64,000 bases of DNA from Streblospio benedicti (taxonomy: Eukaryota; Annelida; Polychaeta; Spionida; Spionidae), in assembly GCA_019095985.1 (NCBI GenBank), contig CM032662.1:12087069-12151068 (forward strand), given 5' to 3'. The position numbers and the translations under genes are program-made. The first letter of the stretch is position 1. Every line of letters starts with the position of its first letter. A model generated the notes under the pieces. That model did not search any database. It had not been told where the DNA came from and saw only the letters and a program-made list of their open reading frames with translations. Positions 13,230 through 22,955 of the stretch are shown here, in pieces.

Positions 13230-16200
13230 CAACAAAAACAACAATAACAACAGCAAACACTTCTTTAAGCAATTATTTATCCTAAACTTCTATAAGTAGC
13301 AAGTTATTATTGTCTCCATGATGAAAGAAGCCCCCAAGGAAGCTCATGTAGTTCAGCAAAAACAAGTGTACTCATCGGCTGCATCACCGAAAATATATCA
13401 TTGGCTTCCAAACAGCCTTTGTTGTCTTTCATCTGAAAGCAATGACCAATTGAAGGCATATGCAATAGAAAATGGCTTTTCCACTGTGCTTAAATTTTAG
13501 ATTTTAACTCAGAGAAGGCGGTAACTAAATTAACGGTGCCAACACAGCCTCTAAATAAGATTAATTAAGTTGTCTCAGTGGAAAGGTAGTTAGTTGTGTC
13601 TGTGATTGGGGGCGGGGGGGGGGGTTAAAGCAGCCTCTCTATGAGCTAAAATGAGTGTGTGAGATTTCTGTACCCTTTATAACCCCCTCCATCATTGGAG
13701 GGGTGTCACCGAGTAAAGGACACGTTACCCTGCTCCAAATATAGATAGATTCCCTGATAATAATGGCATGTGTGTCGGTGACATGACATGAACAGGTGAC
13801 CGTGTGCACAGGAGACTGCACCCTAGCTCATCTCTATTACGTATGATGTATTTCATACGTAGGAGTGTCTCATGTAGATGTTCATGATTACTGCTGCATT
13901 TACTACAATGAATTCTATTATTAATTAAATGCGTGCTTTCCTGTTAAGTTTAATTGCAATTGGTACATCCAATTCCACTCATAAATATGACTTGATTGCC
14001 AGTAATGCTATGTCCACGCAACATAATTATTTAATGATTAAACACAGTTGGTTTTAAGTAGTTGGTGGCAATGTTGTGCTCATACAGTTGCAAATTGGTT
14101 TCCGACACCCGAGCTTATCATTTTATGCTATTTTTACTTTTTTGATAATTAAAGTTTCAGAATGTAGCCTACAGTATAGTAGCAAATATGGTGTGAAATT
14201 GAAGAAGAAAAATGCTTTCTCATTACAGACACAAGCAGACAAATAACGTTTTAATTCTTGGAGTTCAAAACTTCAAGTTGCTTTAGATTTGTTTTGGCAT
14301 GATGCAAAATTGACTCACTTCTTAATTGTGTTCAACGTTACACGTACACTAATGCATGTTTCAGATGTTCACATGCCAGACTAACTGAATAACGTATTTC
14401 TCTCTCGTTTAACAAGCACAAAACTTCATCCTAAATTCAATGACACAGGAAATTGCAATGTCAACCAATTAAAAGGGGGAAAACATAAACATGGTGACAT
14501 AAACTGTTGCTCGACATACATAAAAACAGAACTCTAAATACATAAATAAAGGTAACAGGCAAATACAATTTGTTTTACAAATACAATAAGACCTTGCTAT
14601 ATAGGACAACTCACTACGACGACCACCTTGCAATTAAACATATCTATGTTATGTTTTCCCATGTCCTGTAATCCTGATGTCTCATCTCTAGCTCTGGTGC
14701 CAAACTAATATTGAGGACACTTTTTCATACTTCCACTGCTAGGGTTCCTGATAGCCGTATTGTACTGTACATGAAGGGACGGCAGATGGGGTTTATTGAT
14801 TCTCTATCTGTCACAAGCATTCACATTGATTCACTATATGGTTTTACACAAATCATGTAGATGCTAAATTAGAAATACAGGTAGATCTATCCCTTTCACA
14901 CTGCACATGCGCATTGCTGCGATATCTTGTGAATTGAATAGCCATAATATACACATATGATATATAAAGATGGCATATTAAAACATGCATGCATAAGATT
15001 AACAAAGTAGCACGCTAACAATCAAGGTAGACAAAAAATAGACAGACAAAAAGATTAACATCGGCTTAAACAAAAGCCAAAAACGACAAACAAAACATTT
15101 TCCAAACTAAAACAACTAGCAGTCTGCACATAGACACGATAAAACCATGTCCCGTGAAGCAATTATTCCCAGACATAAGTGATTATATCTATAATAAGGC
15201 AAAACGGCAATAAACTCAAGAATCATGACGCGCCGAAGAACTTTCCTTGGTAATGTTGTAATAATTGCCTGATATTCATTCTCATCTATTTCCGACTTCT
15301 TATTAGATGTACAAGTTATTGAAAATAACCCCTCATTCAAGTCTTGTGATGTAAGTGGAACATGTCTGAAGGCCTGCCGCTGAGCCAATGAAATCATCAG
15401 CACGTTTTCCCTTCAGCTGTCAATCAAGGAGTAAAAGACACTGCATTTGTTGTGATTGTTTTTTTAGTTTTGTTGTTTTTTTTCTTGCAGATTTTTAAAC
15501 TGATTGGCACTGAGCCACGTTTTTAAAAAGCCCGAGAAAAGAAGGCATTTAACCACAGACTTATTTTTGAAGGGAGAATTACATCCCACCCTTACATATA
15601 AGTATCCCATATAGTTCTTATTCACCTCACAAATAAAAACTAATGGTGACCATTCGTAACGGACATGTTTGTAGCCAGAACCACTCTTTCCCCATGAATT
15701 TCACATCTACTCTAAGTACTGCAAATGTTTTAAACATTCTTAAATGCAGGACTGTTACTATATAGCAAGAGGACCAGAACCCAAGTACTTTTGGGGCCAA
15801 GATTTTGTTTTGTTTTTTAACCTTTCTTCAGCATGCAAGTCCTAGAAATCTTCATCTTGTGGTGTCATCGTAATTGGGATCAACAATTTGTTTTTATATA
15901 CTAGTGACAGCCCTGAAATGTCAGTCTCGGGATTACTGTTTAAAAATGTGTTCTCTGTGGTTATAAGGGATGATATTTTCACGCGTGCTCGACAAAATTG
16001 AAACATTGTTCTCTCTTTTTTCTTGACCCCCAAAAGTAGAAATATCAGATGTGTGACATAATTGAAGAATATCTAAGCAGTGATGCATGAAATTTGCATG
16101 AATCATATATAATAAACACAAATCATATTGTTAAAGTATTAATTATGTTTTGTATCTTTTAAATACCATATCAAAATAGTAAATAGTGGACTTCTGATAT

Positions 16201-18063
16201 GAAAAGTTTTTTGTGCGACCCACAAAGAAAAGTGGAATATCAGGAACTTCACTGAAGTGCCTCATCCCCACCCCCACCCCCCCTAACCCCACTCACCTAT
16301 ATGGAACAATGCTCCACTTTTTTTTGCATGTGACAAAATGACATCCCTAAGTGCTATACTTATATTTCTGATTGTTGCCCTTGTTCCTTATAAGCCTGTG
16401 CCTTAGCTCACGGTAAAGTAATGATTGAGATGGAGATTTAGTTACTCATGAGGCAAAATGAAGTCTTATCTTTTTTCTTCTTTTTTTTCCTTTTTATTGT
16501 GTTTTCTTGTGTCTAGGAGGAAAAAGTGTGTCTAATTTCGAGTTAACGAACAAGGAATATACAGACATGACTGTTTAATATACCGTTTTAAAAGGCAGTA
16601 TCATATACATAGGTATAATACATAGAATACTATATTCAATAAGCTAGATAACAGATCAGTATGATACAACGGTATTTTAGTGAATAGAATTTCAGCTACA
16701 GAAAATATCCTTGCATCTATTAAAAAGAGAAGTCTGTGTAAGGTTCTACAGTGTTTCTTTAATGATTGTCTCACCTATTACTAGACTTTTACTAAAATTT
16801 GATTCAAATAGTACATACAATATATTAATTGATTACATTGAAATTATGTATATGTTCATGTTCAAATTTTATAATGCATTACTTTTAGAGCAACTTTAAA
16901 TGGGGCGCTATATGCTATTAACTTTATGTAATATGCGACAAACAACTAATCAAAACTAAACAAACACAAAACACTGGCATACATCTAAAGCACTCAAATT
17001 ACCTTTCTATGGAGATAGCCACCAAAGTCAGCACACTGGCAAACACGAACACGGGAAGGATGAACGAAACGAACGAACACAGTCCGTCGTGTCCGAAAAC
17101 GTTCCACGCGCACGGCGAAGTATACTCGAGCAACTTGAGCGGCATCACGAAAGCTGCGACAAGAAAGTCGCAGAGGGCGAGGTTGACAATGTAGTAGTTG
17201 GTCGTGGTTCGCATGTGTTTGTTGCGCCACACAGTGTACATCACCATCAGGTTGCCAAGCAACGATAGGGCGATGACGACCACGTAGACGGCGATGAAAA
17301 CGTTGCGTACGGTTACGTTTTGCGTGAGGTCTTCGTAGTCGAAGAAGTGCTGCTGACTGCACATGTCGTATGCGCTGGTGCCGATACTGTCACTGTCACT
17401 GCTGTCAATCATTTCAGTATTGTCGTCGATGATACTGTAGTTGCTGTTGTAAAACGAACTGTTGTTGTTATTCAGCACCGGATCCGCCATTTTGTTAACG
17501 GACAGGTTTTTTGCTACTGCTAGCTGAAAAGATTGGCTGTCAACTAGGCTCGACTGATTAGCGAAGAGCTCGTCGAGAAACGTAAACTTCCGCGCATCAC
17601 CACGTTGGTAGCCTCCTTCTCCTAATCCCCCTGCACCTAATCCCAAATCCCCGACAGTATCACCGTCAGAGTACTGAAGATTTTCACGCTCCAGCGGAGA
17701 CAGGAGATCGGTGAGATTGGCGAGAAGTTTCTGCAGTAAAGTTTGCAGTCTGTGCGTCTCCATTGAATCTTCAATGGGTAAATGATAGTTTGCGAAGTTC
17801 ACTTGTCCGTTTGTATACCTCTCACCGCCGCCAGACGAGGACATTAGACTGCTGCTGCTGCTGTTACTGTTGCTACTTTGAGAGGAGTCTGTTTGCTCAG
17901 CGGAATTTAATGTCCGATTGTCGTCTGCATTTCCTCCTAACAAGCCGGCGAGCGCGCTGAAATCAGACGAGGACAAATCTTCCTCGGAGTAATAGAAGAA
18001 GTTCAGTTCGTCTGCCTCGTATTGACTCGGTTGACCGCGCGCGTGGTCTGCCGGGGATTCCAT
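4226..18063 (-). CDS. Class A (rhodopsin-type) peptide GPCR, four coding exons
   Basis: Exons are 17003-18063, 10608-10775, 7069-7312 and 4226-4708. Junction phases (2, 2, 0) match and every intron is GT-AG, giving 651 residues to the first stop. The start ATG has a good Kozak context (AAGATGG). Residues 1-250 are extracellular, rich in Ser, Asn and acidic residues, with several N-X-S/T sites. Seven membrane segments follow: TM1 has the GN pair and TM2 the LALCD Asp. TM3 begins with the conserved Cys and ends in ERY, and the second extracellular loop supplies its Cys partner (QICND). TM6 has CWSP and TM7 NPLIY. These are rhodopsin-family hallmarks and imply G-protein signalling at the plasma membrane. 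The TM2-TM3 stretch with PLKLLEY and FVFASVLTLVAISIERY suggests a peptide receptor, perhaps near trissin or related invertebrate receptors. The ligand is an open guess. Confidence 0.9.
5340..5500 (+). mobile_element. Pogo/Tigger-like MITE, left part
   Basis: Begins ACAGTAGAACCTCATTATTC and shares CTCGAATTTT and TTAGTTACC-like blocks with elements at 39768 and 59708. The right end is not clear. Confidence 0.45.
6830..6990 (+). mobile_element. Family B MITE remnant
   Basis: Repeated GACCACCTC and AGACCAC blocks with TATTACAAATAATG-like centre. Degenerate relative of the TACAGTAGAACCTCTCTAT element described at 62557-62704. Confidence 0.5.
7069..7312 (-). CDS. GPCR exon 3: loop 2 Cys, TM5 and third intracellular loop
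   Basis: 244 bp. The first base completes an Arg codon, then QICNDRF supplies the loop 2 Cys. TM5 (FFLFLFIGMYLVPLIVIVS) follows, then a basic intracellular loop ending ESKRR at phase 0. The acceptor is CCCTCCAG and the donor CGG|GTAGGT. It is GC-rich like exon 2. Confidence 0.92.
7498..7690. repeat. Two-unit tandem repeat (about 120 bp)
   Basis: The string TTCACAATT...GCTCAAGATTTAGGGCAAATCA occurs at about 7530-7565 and again at 7648-7682, each preceded by a CACATTTC..CACTT block. Non-coding and inside intron 2. Confidence 0.8.
7773..7945 (+). repeat. Dispersed SINE-like repeat, copy 1
   Basis: Starts ACACCAGGTCATTGGCA and ends near GTACCTATT.AAC.TGTAGGT, CAGTGT.CAACT. The same end blocks occur at 58649-58825 with a diverged middle. 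No A/B box of a tRNA promoter was recognised. Confidence 0.55.
7965..8730. repeat. Tandem duplication in intron 2, unit 1
   Basis: Unit 1 matches unit 2 at 8857-9430 in the same order: AATCACAAACTAC, GCCTCTCATTCTCACTAA, AATAGATTAAATG, CCTTTCAAATAGGTGA, TATTCCACCTT, GGAATTAAATACATCACTT and TTTTACATATATTT. Units are diverged by many substitutions and small indels, so the duplication is old. Confidence 0.85.
8857..9430. repeat. Tandem duplication in intron 2, unit 2
   Basis: Second unit of the pair described at 7965-8730. The short ORF at 9122-9388 lies in it and is not conserved in unit 1, which argues against coding. Confidence 0.85.
9500..9640 (-). mobile_element. Family A MITE remnant (one end)
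   Basis: C-rich stretch and poly-A-like CAAAAAAAAC runs ending AGAAACCTGGATCTGCCATA, the right terminus of family A (see 53544-53712). Confidence 0.55.
10229..10318. repeat. Degenerate duplicate of the exon 2 donor region, copy 1
   Basis: CAGGCGTGATTCCTACCTGGAC.. followed by GGGCCGCACTATGACAATGTCATT and ATATTAACCACACACATATA. Nearly the same block recurs at 10503-10590, and its start resembles the exon 2/intron boundary at 10600-10620. Confidence 0.7.
10320..10460 (-). mobile_element. Family A MITE between the two donor-region duplicates
   Basis: GCGCCACCCCCACCCC...AATACTTCATTTTCATAGG..GAAATCCCTTAAGTGCGCC...AACTTGGATCTGCCACTGG. The internal phrase and right terminus match other family A copies; the left terminus is eroded. 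Confidence 0.7.
10503..10590. repeat. Degenerate duplicate of the exon 2 donor region, copy 2
   Basis: CAGGCGTGATTCCTAACTGGAC, GGGCCGCACTATGACAATGTCATT and ATTAACCACACACATATA, matching 10229-10318. It lies just downstream (in gene sense) of the true donor. Confidence 0.7.
10608..10775 (-). CDS. GPCR exon 2: end of ERY motif, TM4 and second extracellular loop
   Basis: 168 bp with phase 2 on both sides. The first base completes the Arg of ERY; YHGIVYPF follows, then TM4 (ILAATWLVPLLVSAPYLF) and the start of loop 2. The donor is CCAG|GTAGGG. The exon is strikingly GC-rich against an AT-rich intron. Confidence 0.92.
10804..11185. repeat. Three-unit tandem repeat (about 130 bp) beside exon 2
   Basis: Three diverged units share GAGGCTG.CGAC, ACAACATGTAATGACAAA, CACTATAAGTA, GATGAACCACTTGTTGGTAG and ATATGTATTTGATT. 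The third unit is shorter. Located 30 bp upstream of exon 2 in gene sense. Confidence 0.8.
11268..11337. mobile_element. Family B MITE, short hairpin copy
   Basis: Inverted ends ACCTCTCTAATGAGACCACTT and AAGTGGTCTTAATAGAGG, ending GTTCTACAGTAG. Only a small loop remains between the arms. Confidence 0.7.
11717..11886. mobile_element. 170-bp hairpin MITE
   Basis: Near-complete palindrome: AGAACAGATTATAAAGTT on the left pairs with AACTTTATAATCTGTTCT on the right, and the centre folds GCTTCTTCAGGTGAAAAAT against ATTTTTCACTTGAAGAAGC around a GTT loop. No coding content. Confidence 0.8.
12286..12440. mobile_element. Family B MITE remnant
   Basis: TATAGTAGATTCCTCGACTG..., GAGAAGTGGTCTCTTTATGGAGG and GGTCTCTTTATGAA blocks match the internal part of family B. 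Preceded by C-rich low-complexity sequence at 12180-12230. Confidence 0.5.
13043..13250. repeat. CAG/AGC trinucleotide array with GAA and CAA interruptions
   Basis: About 200 bp of AGC-type repeats. All six frames stay open through most of it, giving poly-Ala, poly-Ser and poly-Leu ORFs that I treat as artefacts. It lies in GPCR intron 1. Confidence 0.95.
13290..16998. other. Intronic AT-rich DNA, no gene seen
   Basis: No exon-like segment in phase with the GPCR, no domain and no clear repeat. A poly-G run lies at 13608-13624. The 95-residue minus ORF at 15116-15403 is the longest frame and shows no recognisable motif. Confidence 0.55.
17003..18063 (-). CDS. GPCR exon 1: N-terminus through TM3
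   Basis: 353 codons plus two bases. It contains the approximately 250-residue extracellular region (Ser/Asn runs at 61-73, Gly-rich 141-151, multiple glycosylation sequons), TM1 at about 254-277, TM2 at about 290-313 and TM3 at about 326-352. It ends inside the Arg codon of the ERY motif (AG|GTAATT donor), so the DRY-equivalent motif is split across the intron. No hydrophobic signal peptide is seen, and such a long N-tail is unusual for a class A peptide receptor. Confidence 0.92.
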
Positions 18064-19500
18064 CTTCTTTTGACTTTAGCAGACGATAGTTTTGTTTCCT
18101 CTTCTTCTTTTGCTTTTAGGGGTTGTCTGGCACCTGGATAGAAATATAGAGGAAATGTGGGTTAAGTTTAGGCTTTTACGTGATTGTGGTGGTATTGCGT
18201 GAAATATTAACAATGTTTGGCTTCATGCATTTTTTGCGGGCATCGTTCAACACAATAAGGGGTGCCTTAGCAAAATGCGTTTAAAGCACTGACCAATTAA
18301 AGTGATTTAACCAATGACCTAATCACTGCCCTGTCAATCAACACCGCTTCCCTGCTATAACTGATGATAACTTTGCTTGCCAAATCCATTCCTAGCTAAA
18401 GCGATCACCCAGTTACTCAACATGACTACTAGAGAATTTACTTCATTGATTGGCATTCATCACTTTATGTAATATCGGTTCCTGGTCTGGCAGGAACTCA
18501 AAAGCAAGTTTTGAGCATATATATTGAGCCCTTGATATTCTGGTGGCATTCATATACTTGAGTAAGTGACTACATCACCTATTTCGCTTTACACTGCTTT
18601 CAGGTCACTGTTTTTTCCACCCAATTACAATTCCAGAAACCTGACACTGATTACAGCATTTATTATGATTCTCCCAAATGATCAAATGACGCACATGTAT
18701 AGTATAAGTAAGTAGGCCTATCACAGTTTCACCATTTTACAGATAATTCAATCAACACAGTATTACCCGATTGATAGTTAACACCAATAGTAAGACACAA
18801 TTCTTACGTAATGTATAAATGGGTCAAAGTTCATATTGTCACATCTAATGTATCTTCTGGTCTAAAGACTATTAGTCCACAAACTCTTAAAATCTGCTTT
18901 CTTTATGATGTAAACGATTAAGAGACAAACTATGGTAAAGTTTTCGCACGAGTAGAGTGCACGCCCGGGAGAGTGTGTAGTTGATACAGATGAAGTGGTG
19001 TGCTTGGTCATATGTGGTCTTAAATTGCATAATACAGCTTTTTAAAACTTTTACTTGCTTCAGAACTTGCTTCAGAAGATTCTTTCTACAAGGCTCTGAG
19101 GTTATATCGCATACCCTCTGCCGGGACACAAACCCAGAACCACTAACACCAGTATCTAATCACCAAGCACTCAACTTGCTTCAAGACTCCGCCATCCTAA
19201 CAGAACTAACAGCTCTGCCATTCCAACAGTATTTCTTTCCAATATTAGTACATGTATAGCTCCTCCTTAGCCGATATATAAAGCAGCTATAGGAGATATA
19301 GGGGTTTGGAACATGAACTCCACCTTCTGGATACATTTCCATTGTTGTTTTTTTCCTCATTTACAAACCAAGTCCCCTCCCCCCTCCTGAGAGTTCTGAG
19401 GTTTGCCATTGCCAACATTCGTGTACTGTAATCCCGATTCTCACCATTTTAGCCATTTTAGCCATATCCGACAAAAACTAATAGAAAACACCATCTTCAC
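18064..19500. other. 5' flank of the GPCR gene
   Basis: Immediately upstream of the start codon lies a pyrimidine-rich stretch on the plus strand (purine-rich in transcript sense), probably 5' UTR. I see no TATA box or CpG island with confidence, and upstream non-coding exons could lie here. Confidence 0.4.
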
Positions 19501-19504
19501 CATT

Positions 19505-19625
19505 CGCATAGTCAGACTCAGATGGGCCCCACCATTTTTACCTCGCAATTTCATTTCCAGTGGGTTTTGGCATATCCACTGAATGCCCCCCCCCCTTTCC
19601 AAAATCCTGGATCTGTCATGAATCC
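19505..19625 (-). mobile_element. Family A MITE remnant
   Basis: ATTTCATTTCCAGTGGGTTTTGGCATATCCAC..., a C-run and CCAAAATCCTGGATCTGTCAT mark the family A internal part and right terminus. Confidence 0.6.
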
Positions 19626-20489
19626 CACACACCCGCGCACCATCCCACACGTCCACACACATGCAGTGTTCAACTTCACATCCTTATAACCCCCACTCAT
19701 TTATTTAAAATGTGCGAACACCACCACTGTTTTAGCTTATCTCTTGTGTCATGAGAAACCCTCTTTTATTACATCCAAACCATGTAATTTATTATCTACT
19801 AAAACCAACTTCATGCTGTACAAATGTCATGCTCTATAAAAAGTGGAAGTTATTAACATCGTGTAGCTTTTCTGTATAATAAACCTACATTTTGTGACCA
19901 ATTTCCTCTATTATTATTATAACATTGTCACGGACCTTAATAATATTGTAATATTTCAGGCCCGAGATTTCAGGGCACTGACTTACTTTCCTTTTTTTAA
20001 CACGTCTAATCCTGTAAACATTTCTCCTTTTTTATATCAATTAGTTACAGAGATTTTTTATTTCCTTGTATTTATTCGTGCAAAAGGGTCACACCATACC
20101 CACCGGGTTGTAGGAAACACTATCTATCACTTGTTCTTGTAGGGTACAGTAGAGGCTCCCTTGACTACACAAGACAATGAAGTTCTACTGTATGGTTAAA
20201 AAGAAACTGAACTCAGCTGGAGACACTGATCATGATTACATTACAAGGTAGCATGTCATGTACTCATTCCACGTACATATCCATATAACATTTCGTATGA
20301 CATTAAAGAAATAATTACAGTCCTACTAAGACAATTTTTCTATCGCGGCCCATGTAAAATAAGACTGTTTTCGCTTACCCAAAGTTTGGTAAACAGAGCA
20401 TTGTACACCTCAAGTAGTATTGATGACACAAACTTGGATGAGCCACCCGATGGTCTTAACAGAAAGGTTCTGCTGTCCTCTTCAAGGAA

Positions 20490-20640
20490 TCAAGGTATCT
20501 CTACGAGGTCTTGGATGTCCTTTTCATGGAAATATACTGTCCCTGTTCTTGTTACAAATGTACCAGTGAGTGGTTTAGTGCTGTGGTACAGTAGATCAAC
20601 AGCATTGTCATAAACCAATGATTTCTTAGCATCTAGATGT
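20490..20640 (-). other. Short coding-like segment, unidentified
   Basis: After a possible acceptor (CATCTAG at about 20630) one frame reads DAKKSLVYDNAVDLL, then STKPLTGTFVTRTG and FHEKDIQDLVEIP before TGA. It looks more protein-like than its surroundings, but no family is recognised, and its entry phase does not match the orphan exon at 30720-31013. It may be an exon or a transposon scrap. Confidence 0.25.
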
Positions 20641-22619
20641 ATCAAATGGAGGAGGAACAAAGTACAAACGCAGAAGCAAAGTGTACAACCTTCAACACAC
20701 TTCGCACTATCGAAGCCTGGACGGTGGAAGGTCCGCTGAACTGTCACTAGATATGACAGACCGACGCTCAGAGTAGATTTGCTCCTTCTCCGTTAAAAGC
20801 AGCATTGTTAATAATGTCCTTATATGTGTGAACACTCACACGGCCATTTCTTTGTTTGTGCAGATTGACGTAATTGATGGAGCCTCTAAAACAACACTGT
20901 TTGAAATGCTATTACTGTCAAAGAGGATAAGTATACGGTTACCTACATACTATGGGCACACTTTATTATAATAGGATACTTTTTAAAAGTTATGTGGGTG
21001 GAATTTTACTCCACTGTCTTGAAGATAGACAGAAACCCTGTGAAGTCTCATCAGATCTACATTAGCAGCATCTTATTTTATCAGTTTTCAATTATCATCT
21101 TTCTATGCAGCGTGCATTGCATTACATATCTAACTAGTAATGATAGCACTTAATCTTTACACGTCTTGACATTTGTGTATGTAAAACATTCGTATTCAGA
21201 TGAGACCTGTTTGTGGACAGTTGGGTATGAGTTTGCATATAAAAGGCCTAGATTTGTTGGAAGTTTTCACCCACCCCTCATGTCCTCCTTCTAAACGAAA
21301 ATTACTACAAATATTTTTAGGCTGCCCCTCGAAGTCACTTCAGAATTTTGAGCTTGTGCCCTTACCAACCCACCAAAACGCTTTTCACCCACCAAGCACC
21401 CACTGTTTTCTTTCATACCCCCCTACTCCCCACCCCCGCCTCCCCACCCCCGCCTCCCATGGAATATGACAAGTGGTAGCCTCCCTAACACCCAGTATGA
21501 GTCTTGACCCAGATTTTAATCCTACATTATGTGAAGCACTTTTTGCTCAAGGACTATTTCCATTCTGTGTATTGTCTTACTCTGCATGCAATGCAGGTCA
21601 ATTTTTACCTGAACTAGTTCAAAGCAAATGTAGGCTTGTAATGCAGAAAATGGGAGCAACTTGTGTGATTGAAACTACACTTTGTGTTCTGACGTTTACT
21701 GTTCTGGGATTTCCCTGGAAGGAGGAGTCTGTAAGGACGCACTATCCACAATCCAGCTGTTCTGAAAGATGATCCGAATGGCTGAAAGGACCACTGCCCA
21801 CCCACAGCCCCACCTACTACACACACAAATGTGCCAAATATCTTTTTTTTTCTGTCTTTCTTTTTTTTTTTCTTTTTTGAGGGACGGAGGGTGTGTGCTC
21901 CTTTGTTTGTTTACCAGCACAGATATTTGCACATACATAGCAAATCATGGACTAAGACATGTCATTAACTTCATACATTTGTCAACTTTATAAAGATTAG
22001 TTATGCTAGAGGTTTAATTATATGTGAACTAACTGGATCTAACAGTTTAGATTTTGTTTAGTGGTAAGTGATTGTGAAATAGCTAATAGGTAATCCTCAT
22101 ATAAAACCCGCAGCAGTGTCAATAATAACATAAAAGAACAAACAACATCAACTTACAAAAACAAACAAACAAAACATTTCAATTCTCCGGTCACAACAAC
22201 TACATTACCTTTCCACCAATAGAAAACAAGCTTCCAAATTGGCTAGGTTTGCACGTGACACAAACCAAACTAGCTAATAAACGCAAATCAACACGCCAAA
22301 TACTATCGGTTCCACCCCAGAGAATCCTTGACAAATTATATGTCACGTCTCAGATGGAGTTGAAAGACCATGAAAGGATGCCAGGAATGGAGGAAATGAG
22401 CTGAAATCAGCTAAGGGTGCCATTCGTCTTTCTTATTCAGCGCAAAATAAATCAAAGGCGTCGCCGACTTGATCAACCCAGCATTGAGCATGCGATGTCA
22501 ACAAAATGATTACATATTTCTTCATCATCAAAGCCCATTATATGTCCCTGTTACCCGTTGAGCTTATTGCCTACATGAGGTTCTACTTATCTTTTGGCAA
22601 GGTAAGGTACCCTATTTTT
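20640..22619. other. Intergenic DNA, no gene seen
   Basis: Short unrelated ORFs only, with C-rich low complexity at 21360-21460 and T-rich runs at 21840-21880. Confidence 0.5.
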
Positions 22620-22955
22620 GCGTCCCTTCAGCAGCTGAAGCGAAAGCTTTGTGTTTTGTTTGTTTGTAACTAACTAACGAACTAACTATGTATATCTCCG
22701 GACAGGCTAGAGCTTTTACGGTTGAGCCGATTTCGTTCAAACTTTACACAACTATGAGGTATGAAGGGACACCGAAGTGATTCGATTTTGGGCAATTTAT
22801 AATTAATTGGGCTTTGCAATTTATGAAAGATTTATTTGTTTTTATTATAAACTGTATTATATCACTGCAGTGACTGCAATGTGTTATACATCGTTTCAGT
22901 TTATATATTTTAATTGTCCATAAGTCAACGTTGTTCTTTGAACACTTTTGATCTA
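22620..22955 (+). mobile_element. Helitron-like non-autonomous element, copy 2
   Basis: Starts with the same 5' hairpin (CTTCAG-CAG-CTGAAG), then ATCTCCGGACAGGCTAGAGC, CGATTTCGTTCAAACTTTAC and GTGATTCGATTTTGGGCA. The 3' hairpin is shortened (TGTTC-TTT-GAACA) and the end reads GATCTA rather than GATCTAG, so this copy is more decayed than copy 1. Confidence 0.7.

Larger units (their letters stand above)
10776..17002 (-). other. GPCR intron 1 (about 6.2 kb)
   Basis: Starts GTAATT after exon 1 and ends TTTTCCAG before exon 2. It contains a three-unit tandem repeat next to exon 2, family B MITEs, a hairpin MITE at 11717-11886, C-rich runs near 12180-12230 and a CAG array at 13043-13250. From 13290 to 16998 it is AT-rich with no supportable gene. 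Confidence 0.85.

Noticed and set aside
12898-13285. Long poly-Ala, poly-Leu and Glu-rich ORFs on both strands
   Set aside because: They are translations of a trinucleotide repeat that is open in nearly all frames.
15116-15403. 95-residue minus ORF in GPCR intron 1
   Set aside because: No motif, no splice context in phase, no second copy; could be chance.
16994-17362. 122-residue Arg-rich minus ORF over exon 1
   Set aside because: An out-of-frame shadow of the GPCR TM1-TM3 coding sequence.
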